This document shows positions 1 through 8,162 of a DNA stretch of 64,000 nucleotides, piece by piece. Under the pieces are notes generated by a model. That model was not told where the DNA came from. It did not search any database and saw nothing but the letters and a program-made list of their open reading frames with translations. How positions within the stretch are numbered: the first letter of the stretch is position 1; every line of letters starts with the position of its first letter. Made by a program: the position numbers and the translations under genes. The DNA is from Streptomyces naganishii JCM 4654 (GTDB taxonomy: Bacteria > Actinomycetota > Actinomycetes > Streptomycetales > Streptomycetaceae): NCBI RefSeq assembly GCF_014650575.1, contig NZ_BMVF01000002.1:434001-498000 (forward strand), written 5' to 3'.

Positions 1-320
1 ACGAGACGAAGCCCTCCCCGACCTGCGACACCCAGTCCTCCACCCCGAGCGCACCGGCACCGGCCGGAACCACGCCGAGCGCACCCGTGCCGGCCGAATC
101 GCCCACCGTGACCGGCTCGACCGGCACCGCCCCCTCCCCGAACGGCGCCGCCCCCACCCCGGCCCCGAGCACGTCACCGACGACCTCGACCCCACCCCTG
201 GCCGACACGGGCACCTCCGACTCGACCCCCCTGATCGCGGCGGCAGCGGCAGCCACGGCCCTGGCAGGCACAGCCCTCCTCCTGACCACCCACCACCGCA
301 GGCGAAAGGCACGCCCCTGA
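1..320 (+). CDS. LAXTG-anchored cell-surface protein, C-terminal part
   Basis: The reading frame is open from the left edge of the window, so only the C-terminus is present; the real start lies upstream. The visible part is a low-complexity Pro/Thr/Ser/Ala-rich stalk, then LADTG (198-212), then a hydrophobic stretch rich in Ala/Leu, and a basic tail ending HHRRRKARP. This order is a sortase substrate signal. LAXTG rather than LPXTG is the motif used by class E sortases of high-G+C actinobacteria, so the protein is probably covalently linked to the cell wall. Nothing can be said about its functional domain. Confidence 0.85.
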   Translation, partial: ETKPSPTCDTQSSTPSAPAPAGTTPSAPVPAESPTVTGSTGTAPSPNGAAPTPAPSTSPTTSTPPLADTGTSDSTPLIAAAAAATALAGTALLLTTHHRRRKARP

Positions 321-430
321 CACGGAACCGGCCCGCCCCCCGCCCGAGACCACGCCCCCGCCGGCGGTCAAGTGGCCGGGGAAGCGGTGGCCGCACGGAG
401 CCGCGGCGGACGGCCTGCATACACGGATCC

Positions 431-456
431 GGTACATGGACTACCGTTGGTACATG
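431..456. promoter_or_regulatory. Candidate operator of the toxin-antitoxin operon
   Basis: GGTACATG occurs twice as a direct repeat (431-438 and 449-456), 18 bp apart, overlapping the start region of the antitoxin gene. ACATGT in the second copy is itself palindromic. VapB-type antitoxins usually repress their own operon from such sites. No good Shine-Dalgarno sequence precedes the antitoxin, so promoter and start codon may nearly coincide. Confidence 0.35.
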
Positions 457-459
457 TCC

Positions 460-720
460 ATGAAGCGCACCAACGTCTATGCCGACCCGGAAGACCTGGC
501 GATCATCAAGGAAGCCGCCAAGCGCCGGGGGATAAGCGAGGCCGAGATCATCCGCCAGGGGATCCATCTCGCGGCCATGGCGAACCGCGTCTGGGACGAA
601 CCGTTGTTCTCCCGCACCTTCGAAGGGCAGGGTCGTACGCCGTCCAAGGCCGAGGTTCGTGACGTGGTCGCCGACGCCGTCCGGCGCGAGGCCGACTCGG
701 GATCCGGAACCGCCACGTGA
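460..720 (+). CDS. VapB-like antitoxin, CopG/ribbon-helix-helix family
   Basis: Small protein starting MKRTNVYADPEDLAIIKEAA. The N-terminal basic strand followed by two helices is the ribbon-helix-helix (CopG/Arc) DNA-binding pattern, and the C-terminal half (NRVWDEPLFS onwards) would wrap the toxin. It should bind and neutralise the PIN toxin encoded next and autorepress the operon. In-frame ATG codons lie at 436, 454 and 460; 460 is chosen because MKRTN fits the family start, but no ribosome-binding site decides it. The end overlaps the toxin start by four bases (GTGA), implying translational coupling. Confidence 0.8.
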   Translation: MKRTNVYADPEDLAIIKEAAKRRGISEAEIIRQGIHLAAMANRVWDEPLFSRTFEGQGRTPSKAEVRDVVADAVRREADSGSGTAT

Positions 721-1160
721 TCATTGTCATCGCCGACACGTCCGGCCTCCTGGCCGCCCTCGACTCAGCGCACCCGGAGCATGGGGCAGCGAACGAAGCG
801 ATCATGTCCGCGGGGCTCCTCGTCATGTCGCCGCTCCTGCTGGCGGAACTGGATCACGTCGCCACGCGCGAGCTCGGGCGGGAGGCCGCCCACAGCGCTG
901 TCGACGACCTGCGGCGCTGGATGACGCGAGGCCGCGTCGTCATGCCGGAGGTCACGGAGGATCATCTGGGCGCCGCCCAGTCCGTCCGCCTCCGATACCG
1001 CTCACTGGACCTCGACCTGGCCGACGCGGTGAACGTGGCCCTGGCTGCCGACTATGACACCGACGCCATCCTCACCCTCGACCGACGCGACTTCCGCGCC
1101 GTACGGCCGCTGGGCCGTCACAAGTCCTTCCGCGTCCTGCCCGACGACCTGCCCCTCTGA
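717..1160 (+). CDS. PIN-domain ribonuclease toxin, VapC family
   Basis: A 147-residue PIN-domain protein. The first acidic ligand is in the N-terminal strand (IADTSGLL, D7), a conserved Glu is in LLLAELDH, and further Asp residues lie in LDLDLADAVNVALA and the terminal LTLDRRDF strand, giving the acidic cluster that binds Mg2+ in VapC RNases. The GTG start lies inside the antitoxin stop codon (GTGA). By family, the target is structured RNA such as initiator tRNA or rRNA; the exact target cannot be read from sequence. About 140 bp downstream is the 3' end of an oppositely oriented gene, so the operon is just the pair. Confidence 0.85.
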   Translation: MIIVIADTSGLLAALDSAHPEHGAANEAIMSAGLLVMSPLLLAELDHVATRELGREAAHSAVDDLRRWMTRGRVVMPEVTEDHLGAAQSVRLRYRSLDLDLADAVNVALAADYDTDAILTLDRRDFRAVRPLGRHKSFRVLPDDLPL

Positions 1161-1272
1161 CAGCTCAATCGCCGGCGAACCACAGGTAACTGCCCGGAGT
1201 GGCCGCGCACACGCGACCCTCGACAACAGGGCCTCTCGCCTCTCGCAGGATTCGACAACCGCGAGCTGCCAA

Positions 1273-1300
1273 GAGGCCCTTCTTCCCCTGCCGGGGCCTC
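1273..1300 (-). terminator. Possible terminator of the metallophosphatase gene
   Basis: GAGGCCC (1273-1279) can pair with GGGCCTC (1294-1300) across a 14-nt loop. The stem overlaps the stop codon of the minus-strand phosphatase and lies between two convergent genes. There is no clear T-tract. Confidence 0.35.
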
Positions 1301-2462
1301 AGTTGCAGGTGCCGCTGCCGGAGTCGCGGTACTGCAGTGCCGTGGAGTCGAAGCCGGGGCCGGGCAGGACGGGCTTGTAGTCCCAGCTGTAGCTGTGGGG
1401 CTTGAGGGTGAGCTTCATGACGCCGAAGGCGCCGGCCTGGGCGGTGACCACGTTGGGGTTGTCGTAGTTGCCGGGCGAGCCGGCGAGGCTGTCGAGGGCC
1501 TCGCCGCCGGAGCCGACGATGAACTCCGGGATGCCGCGGGCCGGGTCGTACTGGCCGGCGGGGTCCATCGGGCGCAGCCGGGCGTACGCGTGCTCGTGAC
1601 CGTTGAGGACGAGCGTGGCGTGGTGCTGGTAGAGCAGCTTCCACCACGCGTCGGCCGCCGCGCCCTCGGCGCCGCCGGCGCCCGGTGCGGAGGCGGGCAC
1701 CGTGGCGGTCGAGGCCGTCGTGGCGCTGAAGGTCGCCTGGTGCCAGTAAGCGATCGTGCACTGCCGCTTGTTGGCGGCCAGATCGTCCGAGAGCCACTTG
1801 GTCTCCTGGCCGAGGAGACCGCTGTCCGTCGTGGAGCAGTCGTGATTAAACGCGTCGGAGTTGCACTCGGCGTTGAGCGAGATGATGTGCCAGTTGCCGA
1901 GGTTGTAGGAGTACCACCCCTGCTTGGCGGCGGTGTCGTTGCCGGCCTGGCCCTGGGTCTCCGGCGTGCCGGCCTGGTCGTGGCCGTTGAAGTAGCCGAA
2001 GTACCCGGCACCGTTCTGCCCGGCCTCGTTGTCGCCCTTCTTGGTGTACGGGTAGTACTCGTGGTTGCCCGGGGCCGGACGTTCGAGCATCCTCAGGCCG
2101 CCCCACGCCTGCTCGAAGGACTGCTCGAAGTCGGTCAGCTTGCCGACCTGGTACTGCTCGTCGCCCAGCAGCGCCACGGCGTCCGGGTGCATGTCCGTGG
2201 CCTGCTTGGCGGTGGCGAACTCGGCGCTCAGGCCGCCCACGGTGGGGCTGCCGCACTTGAGTGACGCCGGGGTGGCGGCGTTCTCGGCGTCGTCGGGCTC
2301 GCAGGCGATGTCGCCGACGGCTGCCAGGGTGTACGAGGCCGCGCTGTGGTGGGCGTAGGGCCAGCCGTTGTCGCTGTGGTTCGCGGCGGCGACGGCGGTG
2401 CCGGTGACCGCGAGGACGGCCAGGCCGACAGCTGCGGAGGAGATCTTGGTGACGCGTCTCAT
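1299..2462 (-). CDS. Secreted calcineurin-like metallophosphatase
   Basis: 387 residues, with a signal peptide (MRRVTK, then a hydrophobic stretch ending ALA-like at about residue 27). Metallophosphoesterase signatures in order: VGDIACEPD, LLGDEQYQVG, PGNHEYYPYT, AYWHQATFS and LNGHEHAYAR, that is, the GD...GNHE...GHEH dinuclear metal set with Asp replacing part of the usual GD-x-n-GD pattern. Likely an extracellular phosphatase acting on phosphate esters. The ATG at 2462 is preceded by GGAAGGAC; the reading frame runs much further upstream, but that part lacks coding character. A Pho-box-like half-site lies about 80 bp upstream. Confidence 0.88.
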   Translation of the reverse strand: MRRVTKISSAAVGLAVLAVTGTAVAAANHSDNGWPYAHHSAASYTLAAVGDIACEPDDAENAATPASLKCGSPTVGGLSAEFATAKQATDMHPDAVALLGDEQYQVGKLTDFEQSFEQAWGGLRMLERPAPGNHEYYPYTKKGDNEAGQNGAGYFGYFNGHDQAGTPETQGQAGNDTAAKQGWYSYNLGNWHIISLNAECNSDAFNHDCSTTDSGLLGQETKWLSDDLAANKRQCTIAYWHQATFSATTASTATVPASAPGAGGAEGAAADAWWKLLYQHHATLVLNGHEHAYARLRPMDPAGQYDPARGIPEFIVGSGGEALDSLAGSPGNYDNPNVVTAQAGAFGVMKLTLKPHSYSWDYKPVLPGPGFDSTALQYRDSGSGTCN

Positions 2463-2543
2463 GTGCGGTGTCCTTCCACGGCGGGAGTAGCCAACGCACG
2501 TTAGGGCAGTCGATCTGTCAGTTGGCACAAACACGTTCCAACG

Positions 2544-2554
2544 GTTCGGTGAAC
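2544..2554 (-). promoter_or_regulatory. Possible PhoP box half-site
   Basis: On the minus strand this reads GTTCACCGAAC, whose first seven bases match the Streptomyces PhoP repeat consensus GTTCACC. It lies about 80 bp upstream of a secreted phosphatase, a typical Pho-regulon target. A second clean 11-nt repeat is not visible, so this is tentative. Confidence 0.25.
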
Positions 2555-2719
2555 TCCGTTCGTCGCAGGGCGCCCACGGCATCCCCGCTGTGGACGGCCG
2601 CACTTGGCCGTCTGGCGGCTTCTGGCCATAGCGCCTGAGGGTGCGCCGGGGTGTCGCCCTGGAGACCCTGCGGATCCGTGTCCGCCTCGCCGAGCCGGAG
2701 CGCCTCGGGACGATGGTGT

Positions 2720-4306
2720 TCAGGAGATGTCGTGGTAGCCGTTCCAGCCGCTGGTCCCGATCTCGGTACGGGTACCGAACTTGCCGTTCCCCAGGCCCGG
2801 GTAGAGCCACAGGCGGCCGGCGGAGTCCACTGCTACCAGGTCACCCTTGCCGTCTCCGGTGAGGTCACCCGGCGCGGCGAGCTTGGTGTAGCCCTGCCAC
2901 CCGTGGCCGATGTACGTGCGGCCGCCGAACTTGCCGTTGCCCAGGCCCGGGTACAGGTACATGGACCCGCCGGGCGTGGTGGCGACGATGTCCGCGATGC
3001 CGTCGCCGGTGAGGTCTCCGGCGCCGACGATCCGGTTGTAGATGTTCCACCCGCCGCCGATGAGGACGGGTTTGCCGGTGATCGCGCCGCCGCTGACTCC
3101 CGCGATGAGCCACAGGTCGCCGCCCGTGTCACGGGCGATCACGTCCGCGTGGCCGTCGCTGTTGAGGTCGCCGGGGCCGACCACCGCCGAGTAGTGCTCC
3201 GACTGGAAGCCTCCGGTGCCGGTCGCCGCGAGGTTCCACAGCACACCGTTGCTGTCGGAGACGACGAGTCCGCTCCGGCCGTTGTCGTCGGGGGCGACGG
3301 TGGAGGTCATCAGGGGATAGTCGGCGACTGTGTAGCCGTTCCCGAGCTGCTGGCGGGCGCGGATGGTGCCGTTCTCCCAGCCTGCGTAGACGTACACATC
3401 GCCATTGGTCTGCCGGGCGATGATCTGCCCCTTGCCGAAGTCCGGTTGGTGGCCTTCGCCCGCGATCGCGTTGTAGCTCGCCAAACCGTTCGCGACCTTG
3501 GTCCGGCCGGCGTAGCCTCCGACTCCGTTCGCGTAGTAGGCGTAGAGCGTTCCCGCCTCGGTGCGGCCCATGATGTCGCCGTGGCCGTCGCGGTTCCAGT
3601 CCAGGGCGATGAGTTGGTTGTACATGTTCCAGCCGGTGCCGATCTGCCGTCGGCCGGAGAGCGAGCCGTTGGAGGCGGCGTCGTACAGCCACAGTCGGCC
3701 GGAGAGGTCGCGGGCGAGCAGCGAACCGCGGGCGGCGGTGTCGAAGTTCGCCGCGCCGATGAGCTGGTCGTAGACGTTCCAGTTGGTCCCGACCTGCACC
3801 CGCGGCCGGAACGGCTGGCTGAGGCTGTTCTGGCTGGCGTAGTACCAGAGCCGGCCGTGGGTGTCCCGGGCCATCAGATCGGCCCGGCCGTCACCGCTGG
3901 GGTCGCCGACGACGGTGACCTGGTTGTAGGTCTGCCACCCGGCGCCAATGGAGATGTACTTCCCGCTGGGCCGGGTGTAGCTGCTGGGGTACAAGCGCAG
4001 TTGGCCGGAGGCGGTGACGCCGAGAAAGTCGTCGCCGCTGCCGCTGCTGATGTGGCCGATGTCCAGCAGTTGCCGGAACTCTGCCCCGCCCATGGGAACA
4101 AGCTCCGACAAGCCCTGGCCGCTCACCGTGGCCACCGACATGCTGTACTGCTGCACGGTCACGCCGCTGGGTTCGGCCCAGGCGGTCGTCGCTGCCGCGG
4201 TGCCGGCGGCCGAGACAGTGAGCGTGAGGGCGCCGAGGCCAAGGGCGGTGCCCGTGGCGAGGGCGACGAGCCGTTTCACGGCCCGACGCGTGCGTAGGGT
4301 GAACAA
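2720..4306 (-). CDS. Secreted FG-GAP/VCBS repeat protein
   Basis: 528 residues. The start is taken as TTG at 4306 because GGGAGA lies just upstream and the product then begins with a clean signal peptide (FTLRTRRAVKRLVALATGTA...AAATTAWA); the ATG at 4357 would put 17 odd residues in front. The mature part is a run of repeats of the type DxNxDGxxDhhxRxxxGxLWLY, joined by GWNxYNxhxxxGD segments, the FG-GAP/VCBS pattern that forms a beta-propeller with Ca2+ sites. No enzymatic domain is visible, so it may be a surface or adhesive propeller. It is transcribed alone. Confidence 0.82.
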   Translation of the reverse strand: MFTLRTRRAVKRLVALATGTALGLGALTLTVSAAGTAAATTAWAEPSGVTVQQYSMSVATVSGQGLSELVPMGGAEFRQLLDIGHISSGSGDDFLGVTASGQLRLYPSSYTRPSGKYISIGAGWQTYNQVTVVGDPSGDGRADLMARDTHGRLWYYASQNSLSQPFRPRVQVGTNWNVYDQLIGAANFDTAARGSLLARDLSGRLWLYDAASNGSLSGRRQIGTGWNMYNQLIALDWNRDGHGDIMGRTEAGTLYAYYANGVGGYAGRTKVANGLASYNAIAGEGHQPDFGKGQIIARQTNGDVYVYAGWENGTIRARQQLGNGYTVADYPLMTSTVAPDDNGRSGLVVSDSNGVLWNLAATGTGGFQSEHYSAVVGPGDLNSDGHADVIARDTGGDLWLIAGVSGGAITGKPVLIGGGWNIYNRIVGAGDLTGDGIADIVATTPGGSMYLYPGLGNGKFGGRTYIGHGWQGYTKLAAPGDLTGDGKGDLVAVDSAGRLWLYPGLGNGKFGTRTEIGTSGWNGYHDIS

Positions 4307-4890
4307 GTTGTCTCCCTGGAATCGGTGCGCCGACGATGCGCCAGACCGGTGATCCATGTGATCAGGGTGAGCATAGTTCGATCACAGTGGCGATCGATCC
4401 CACGTTCGGTAAAGACGGTCGCGAGCAAAGGGAGAGGGCGCGGTCGGATCGGCCTTGGCTGATGTGCAGCGCTTTTAGCTTGGGAAGCTCGTGTGCTTCG
4501 GCCTTGGCGTTTTCCTGACCTTGGGCGGAGTGGCGTCGGCGCTGGTGGCCGGCCGACTGGATTCCCCTGTGTTCCCCGTGTTTCCCCGCACGATCTGGCA
4601 CACATATCGGTTGGTGCTGAAGGCCACCTTGTGGGCCACACAAAGGTGCCATCCGTGACCAGGGACCCTGCACCGGTGATCCAGACGTCGTCGGCGATGA
4701 CGTCGCGCTCGGCGCCCATGGTCGTGTAGATCTCGTGGCTTGCCTCCAGGTACGCCACCAGCCGGTCTTCGTCCCAGTCGCCGGAGCTGCGCGCCGCGTC
4801 CCGAAGGGAGGGGGCGGAGGCCGTCTCGTGGCCATGCCCGCCGAGTTCCCGGTAGAACCCCGCCTGCTTGATCACGAATTCTCCAGTCAT
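4276..4890 (-). CDS. Conserved hypothetical protein with a disrupted C-terminus
   Basis: The first ~90 residues (MTGEFVIKQAGFYRELGG through VWITGAGSLVTDGTFVWP) look like a normal small Streptomyces protein and follow GGAGA. After about residue 90 the frame turns into Arg/Ser/Pro-rich sequence with no coding character, while the neighbouring frame (AHKVAFSTNRYVCQIVRG) looks more protein-like, which suggests a frameshift or recombination near position 4625. The frame also runs past the start of the downstream FG-GAP gene. Function unknown. Probably a decaying gene. Confidence 0.45.
   Translation of the reverse strand: MTGEFVIKQAGFYRELGGHGHETASAPSLRDAARSSGDWDEDRLVAYLEASHEIYTTMGAERDVIADDVWITGAGSLVTDGTFVWPTRWPSAPTDMCARSCGETRGTQGNPVGRPPAPTPLRPRSGKRQGRSTRASQAKSAAHQPRPIRPRPLPLLATVFTERGIDRHCDRTMLTLITWITGLAHRRRTDSRETTCSPYARVGP
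4477..4489. repeat. 13-bp copy of the tRNA-Gly anticodon arm sequence
   Basis: AGCTTGGGAAGCT occurs here and again at 5202-5214 inside the tRNA-Gly anticodon arm. The 740 bp between them contain only relics, as would be expected of a decayed insertion at the tRNA. The sequence is itself nearly palindromic. Confidence 0.3.
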
Positions 4891-4953
4891 ACCCGGCGTC
4901 TCCTAGTGCGCCGTCCGCCGCTCTCGGCCTCGTGTACCGCTGGACCGACCACA

Positions 4954-5070
4954 CCATCAACCCGCGACGGAGTCCTGGCTGTCTCGGAGCTCGTGGCGAA
5001 CGCGCACGAGCACGCGTGCGGCCCGTACGAGGTACACCTTCCCGCTGCGGTCCGGGAGCTCCTGAGGTGA
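4954..5070 (+). pseudogene. Relic of a SpoIIAB/RsbW-like ATP-binding protein
   Basis: The short frame contains GVLAVSELVANAHEHACG followed by PYEVHL, which matches the N-box region of the Streptomyces HATPase_c anti-sigma-like family (VVSELVTNAxxHA). There is no start codon in a sensible place, the upstream part of the domain is missing, and the frame stops at 5070 before the G-box. It is therefore a fragment. Confidence 0.5.
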
Positions 5071-5135
5071 CCGCTCGGCCTCGACTTAGGGCACGCAGAG
5101 TGCACGCCACCCTCAAATTGGACTAGACAACAAAG

Positions 5136-5162
5136 AACCCCCGGGCCACTGGCCTGGGGGTT
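5136..5162 (-). terminator. Terminator downstream of tRNA-Gly
   Basis: AACCCCC...GGGGGTT hairpin with an inner GGCC/GGCC stem and a short loop, ending 5 nt past the tRNA 3' end on the minus strand. It is followed by a T-containing stretch (CTTTGTTG). Confidence 0.7.
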
Positions 5163-5167
5163 TCAAG

Positions 5168-5241
5168 TGGAGCGGGTGACGAGAATCGAACTCGCGCTCT
5201 CAGCTTGGGAAGCTGATGTTCTACCATTAAACTACACCCGC
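5168..5241 (-). tRNA. tRNA-Gly (anticodon CCC)
   Basis: On the minus strand a 74-nt cloverleaf starts GCGGGTG and ends CACCCGC-T-CCA, so CCA is encoded. The anticodon arm is CAGCT-TTCCCAA-AGCTG with anticodon CCC, and the T arm contains GTTCGATTC. It reads the glycine codon GGG. A terminator follows directly. The anticodon-arm sequence is repeated at 4477-4489. Confidence 0.95.
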
Positions 5242-5513
5242 GTAAGGCGCCGACCGCCGTCGGTGTCCGGTGCTCGCTCACTTTACCCCATCGCTGGCCC
5301 CCGGTGCTGAAACCGAGGGGCCTCGTTGTGTTCGTGGGGGGTAGGAGGGCTGTGGGGGAACGGAGTTGGGGCGTACGGTGAAGGTCTCGGGGAGGCGTCC
5401 GGCGGGGTCGGAGTGCCGCCTGGAGGGGCGTCTCTTTGATCCCGTACTGTGGCTTTTGTCGTCAGGCGGCAGAAGGCCAGACGCGGCTCTGGGGAAGGGA
5501 CTTAAGGGACTTG

Positions 5514-5792
5514 ATGGAGCGCACCGTCGTCCGTTGTGCCGAGGGGCACGTGTTCAGCACCGCTTCGTTCCCGATGCAGCAGGCCGAGCGGCTCGGCCCC
5601 GGCCGGCTCGTGCGGTGTCCGCGATGTGCGCGGCTCCGCAGCGCCGTGCCCGTGCCGGTCCCGGTGCCGGCACCGGTGTCCGCGCAGGCGGCCGTGCCGG
5701 CGGCCGTGCCGGTCCCCGGTCCCGGCACCGGTGTCCGCGCAGGCGAGCGCACCGGCGTCGGTCCGGCAGCGGTGATCTCGCGGGAGCGGTAG
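5514..5792 (+). CDS. Small zinc-ribbon-like hypothetical protein
   Basis: 92 residues starting MERTVVRCAEGHVFSTASFP. CxxxH and CPRC pairs about 35 residues apart (RCAEGH ... VRCPRCARLR) suggest one zinc-binding ribbon in the first half. The second half is a low-complexity Val/Pro/Ala tail of repeated PVPVPVPAP. The ATG at 5514 is chosen because AGGGAC and GGGAAGGGA lie just upstream; an earlier in-frame ATG at 5436 would add 26 residues, including another CxxC-like pair (YCGFC). Function unknown. Confidence 0.6.
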   Translation: MERTVVRCAEGHVFSTASFPMQQAERLGPGRLVRCPRCARLRSAVPVPVPVPAPVSAQAAVPAAVPVPGPGTGVRAGERTGVGPAAVISRER

Positions 5793-5858
5793 CGCGCGGG
5801 GCAGGTACCGAGGTGGCGCGTGGGGTCGTCCGATTGCGGGCGCTCCGCGCGCCTTGCG

Positions 5859-5864
5859 TATCCT
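5859..5864 (+). promoter_or_regulatory. Candidate -10 box, leaderless dcd promoter
   Basis: TATCCT ends 6 nt before the GTG start of dcd and no Shine-Dalgarno sequence precedes that start, so the transcript probably begins at the start codon. Confidence 0.45.
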
Positions 5865-5870
5865 CGGGGC

Positions 5871-6446
5871 GTGCTTCTCTCAGACAAGGACATCCGGGCC
5901 GAGATCGACGCCGGGCGGGTGCGGATCGATCCCTACGACGAATCCATGGTGCAGCCGTCGAGCATCGACGTCCGTCTCGACCGCTACTTCCGGGTGTTCG
6001 AGAATCACCGCTACCCCCACATCGACCCCTCCGTCGAGCAGCCCGACCTCACGCGGCTCGTGGAGCCGGACGGGGACGAGCCGTTCATCCTGCACCCCGG
6101 GGAGTTCGTGCTGGCGAGCACGTACGAGGTCATCACACTCCCGGACGACCTCGCCTCGCGGCTGGAGGGCAAGAGCTCGCTCGGCCGGCTCGGGCTGGTC
6201 ACCCACTCCACCGCCGGGTTCATCGACCCGGGCTTCTCCGGGCACGTCACGCTCGAGCTGTCCAACCTCGCCACGCTGCCGATCAAGCTCTGGCCGGGCA
6301 TGAAGATCGGGCAGCTGTGCATGTTCCGGCTCACCTCGCCCGCCGAGGCGCCCTACGGCAGCGAGCGCTACGGCTCCCGGTACCAGGGGCAGCGCGGCCC
6401 CACCGCCTCGCGCTCCTACCTCAACTTCCACCGCACGCGGGTCTGA
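5871..6446 (+). CDS. dcd: dCTP deaminase
   Basis: 191 residues, the usual family length. It deaminates dCTP to dUTP, feeding dTMP synthesis. Visible family motifs are [11 protein letters not shown], the active-site segment [33 protein letters not shown] (written here with gaps; Ser, Arg and Glu are catalytic) and the C-terminal [11 protein letters not shown] lid. GTG start at 5871 gives LLSDKDI, the family N-terminus. A phosphoribosyltransferase gene follows after 13 bp, making a small nucleotide-salvage operon. Confidence 0.96.
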   Translation: MLLSDKDIRAEIDAGRVRIDPYDESMVQPSSIDVRLDRYFRVFENHRYPHIDPSVEQPDLTRLVEPDGDEPFILHPGEFVLASTYEVITLPDDLASRLEGKSSLGRLGLVTHSTAGFIDPGFSGHVTLELSNLATLPIKLWPGMKIGQLCMFRLTSPAEAPYGSERYGSRYQGQRGPTASRSYLNFHRTRV

Positions 6447-6459
6447 GGAGCGGCAAGGC

Positions 6460-6957
6460 ATGAGCGACGTACGTGAGAACCTGACCTACGAGCGCTTCGG
6501 CACCGCCGTGCGCGAGCTCGCGCAGACGATCGCCGACGACGGCTACGAGCCGGACATCGTGCTCAGCATCGCGCGCGGCGGGGTCTTCGTGGCCGGCGGC
6601 CTCGCCTACGCCCTGGACTGCAAGAACATCCACCTCGTGAACGTCGAGTTCTACACCGGGGTGGGGACCACCCTCGAGATGCCCGTCATGCTCGCGCCGG
6701 TGCCCAACGCCATCGACTTCACCGAGAAGAAGGTGCTCATCGCGGACGACGTCGCCGACACCGGCAAGACGCTCAAGCTGGTCCGCGACTTCTGCCTCGA
6801 CACCGTCGCCGAGGTGCGCAGCGCCGTCATCTACGAGAAGTCGCAGTCCCTGGTGAAGTGCGAGTACGTCTGGAAGCGCACCGACGACTGGATCAACTTC
6901 CCGTGGAGCGTCCAGGAACCCGTGGTCAAGCGGGCCGGGCAGGTGCTCGACGCCTGA
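6460..6957 (+). CDS. Phosphoribosyltransferase, purine salvage type
   Basis: 165 residues. The PRPP-binding loop is VLIADDVADTGKTL, with SIARGGVFVAGGLA as the pyrophosphate loop. The fold is that of hypoxanthine/xanthine-guanine phosphoribosyltransferases, though the exact base is not evident. It lies 13 bp after dcd and before a strong bidirectional terminator, so both are probably co-transcribed. Confidence 0.85.
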   Translation: MSDVRENLTYERFGTAVRELAQTIADDGYEPDIVLSIARGGVFVAGGLAYALDCKNIHLVNVEFYTGVGTTLEMPVMLAPVPNAIDFTEKKVLIADDVADTGKTLKLVRDFCLDTVAEVRSAVIYEKSQSLVKCEYVWKRTDDWINFPWSVQEPVVKRAGQVLDA

Positions 6958-6964
6958 GGACGCG

Positions 6965-7010
6965 CACGCGGGAGGGGCCCCGGCCGTCCGGCCGGGCCCC
7001 CTCCCGCGTG
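6965..7010. terminator. Strong bidirectional terminator
   Basis: A 21-bp nearly perfect G+C-rich stem (CACGCGGGAGGGG... with its complement) around a 4-nt loop between the convergent phosphoribosyltransferase and Yip1-like genes. Confidence 0.85.
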
Positions 7011-7016
7011 TACTGC

Positions 7017-7967
7017 CTAGAAGGTGCCCAGCTTCACGATCGACAGCAGCGCGATCAGCTGGATCGCCGACGCGCCCAGGGCCTTGGGCCAGGGCAGGTC
7101 GTGGGAGCGGCTGACCATGAGGGTCAGCAGGGCGCCCCCCGCGATCCAGGTGGCCCAGCCGAGCAGCTGCACGAAGCCGGCGTCGCCGCCGAAGAACATC
7201 GCGAGGAACAGGCGGGGCGCGTCCGTGATCGACATGATCAGCATGGACAGGCCCACGGTGGGCTGCCAGGCGCCGTCCCCGCCGAGCTGGCGGGCCAGGG
7301 TGTGGGTGACCACGCCGAGGACGAAGGAGCTGATCACCATCGCCACGGCGGTGATCAGGACGATCGGGACCGCGTTGGAGAGCGTGGCGTTGATCGCGTC
7401 CTTGCGGGCGCCGTCGAAGCCGAAGACCGCGAGCAGGCCGTAGAGGAACGTCACGACGAGGGCGGGGCCCCACATCGTGTAGTCGCGCATCTGGAGGAAC
7501 GTCTGCTTGGGGGAGAGGACGATCCCGCGCAGCAGGTCCTTCCAGTGCAGGCGCGGGCCGATCGGGCCGGCCGGGGCCGAGCCCGCGCGGTAGGTCCCGC
7601 CCTGCGAGTACGGGTCCTCGCCGACCGCGAACGCCTGGGTGTGACCCGGGTTGTTGGCCGCGTACGGGTCGGGGGCGCCCTGCGCGTACGCGCCGCCGTC
7701 GCCGAAGTACTCCGGCTCGCCCTGACCGCCGTAGCCGCCCCCGTAGCCGCCTGCCTGGCCGCCGCCCTGGGCCTGTGGCCACCCGCCGCCCGGCCCGCCG
7801 GCTCTGCCGCGCCCGGAGCGGGGCTGCGCCTGCGGGTACGGCTGCGGCGCGGGGGGGTAGCCGTACGACGGGGCCTGGGGGGCCTGCTGTCCGTACGGGG
7901 GTCGTTGCGGTCGCGCTTGCGGGGCGCGGTTGTCCCGGCCGCCGCGTCCGATCCTGAATCCAGCCAC
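7017..7967 (-). CDS. Yip1-family integral membrane protein
   Basis: 316 residues. The first ~140 are Gly/Pro/Gln/Tyr-rich and disordered (PPYGQQAPQAPSYGYPP-like). From about residue 145 (LHWKDLLRGIVLSPKQTFLQ) the Yip1 domain starts, with five predicted membrane segments ending SAIQLIALLSIVKLGTF. Bacterial Yip1 proteins have no settled function. It is transcribed alone and shares a terminator with the converging upstream genes. Confidence 0.82.
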   Translation of the reverse strand: MAGFRIGRGGRDNRAPQARPQRPPYGQQAPQAPSYGYPPAPQPYPQAQPRSGRGRAGGPGGGWPQAQGGGQAGGYGGGYGGQGEPEYFGDGGAYAQGAPDPYAANNPGHTQAFAVGEDPYSQGGTYRAGSAPAGPIGPRLHWKDLLRGIVLSPKQTFLQMRDYTMWGPALVVTFLYGLLAVFGFDGARKDAINATLSNAVPIVLITAVAMVISSFVLGVVTHTLARQLGGDGAWQPTVGLSMLIMSITDAPRLFLAMFFGGDAGFVQLLGWATWIAGGALLTLMVSRSHDLPWPKALGASAIQLIALLSIVKLGTF

Positions 7968-8162
7968 GTCATCGAACGTACCCGGTCCCGGAGAGTGACG
8001 TGCGGGGGCCGGGCGTTCGGTGGCCCTTTGCGGCTGAGCTGTGACATCCCCTAAGGGAGCCCCGGGGACGACCCTGAGGGACCCGACCGGGGCGCGCCCG
8101 AGGTTGCGTCGTCACGTGTGTTCGAGGAACCGGAGGGGCGCGGGAGCGGGCACCATGGGGGC

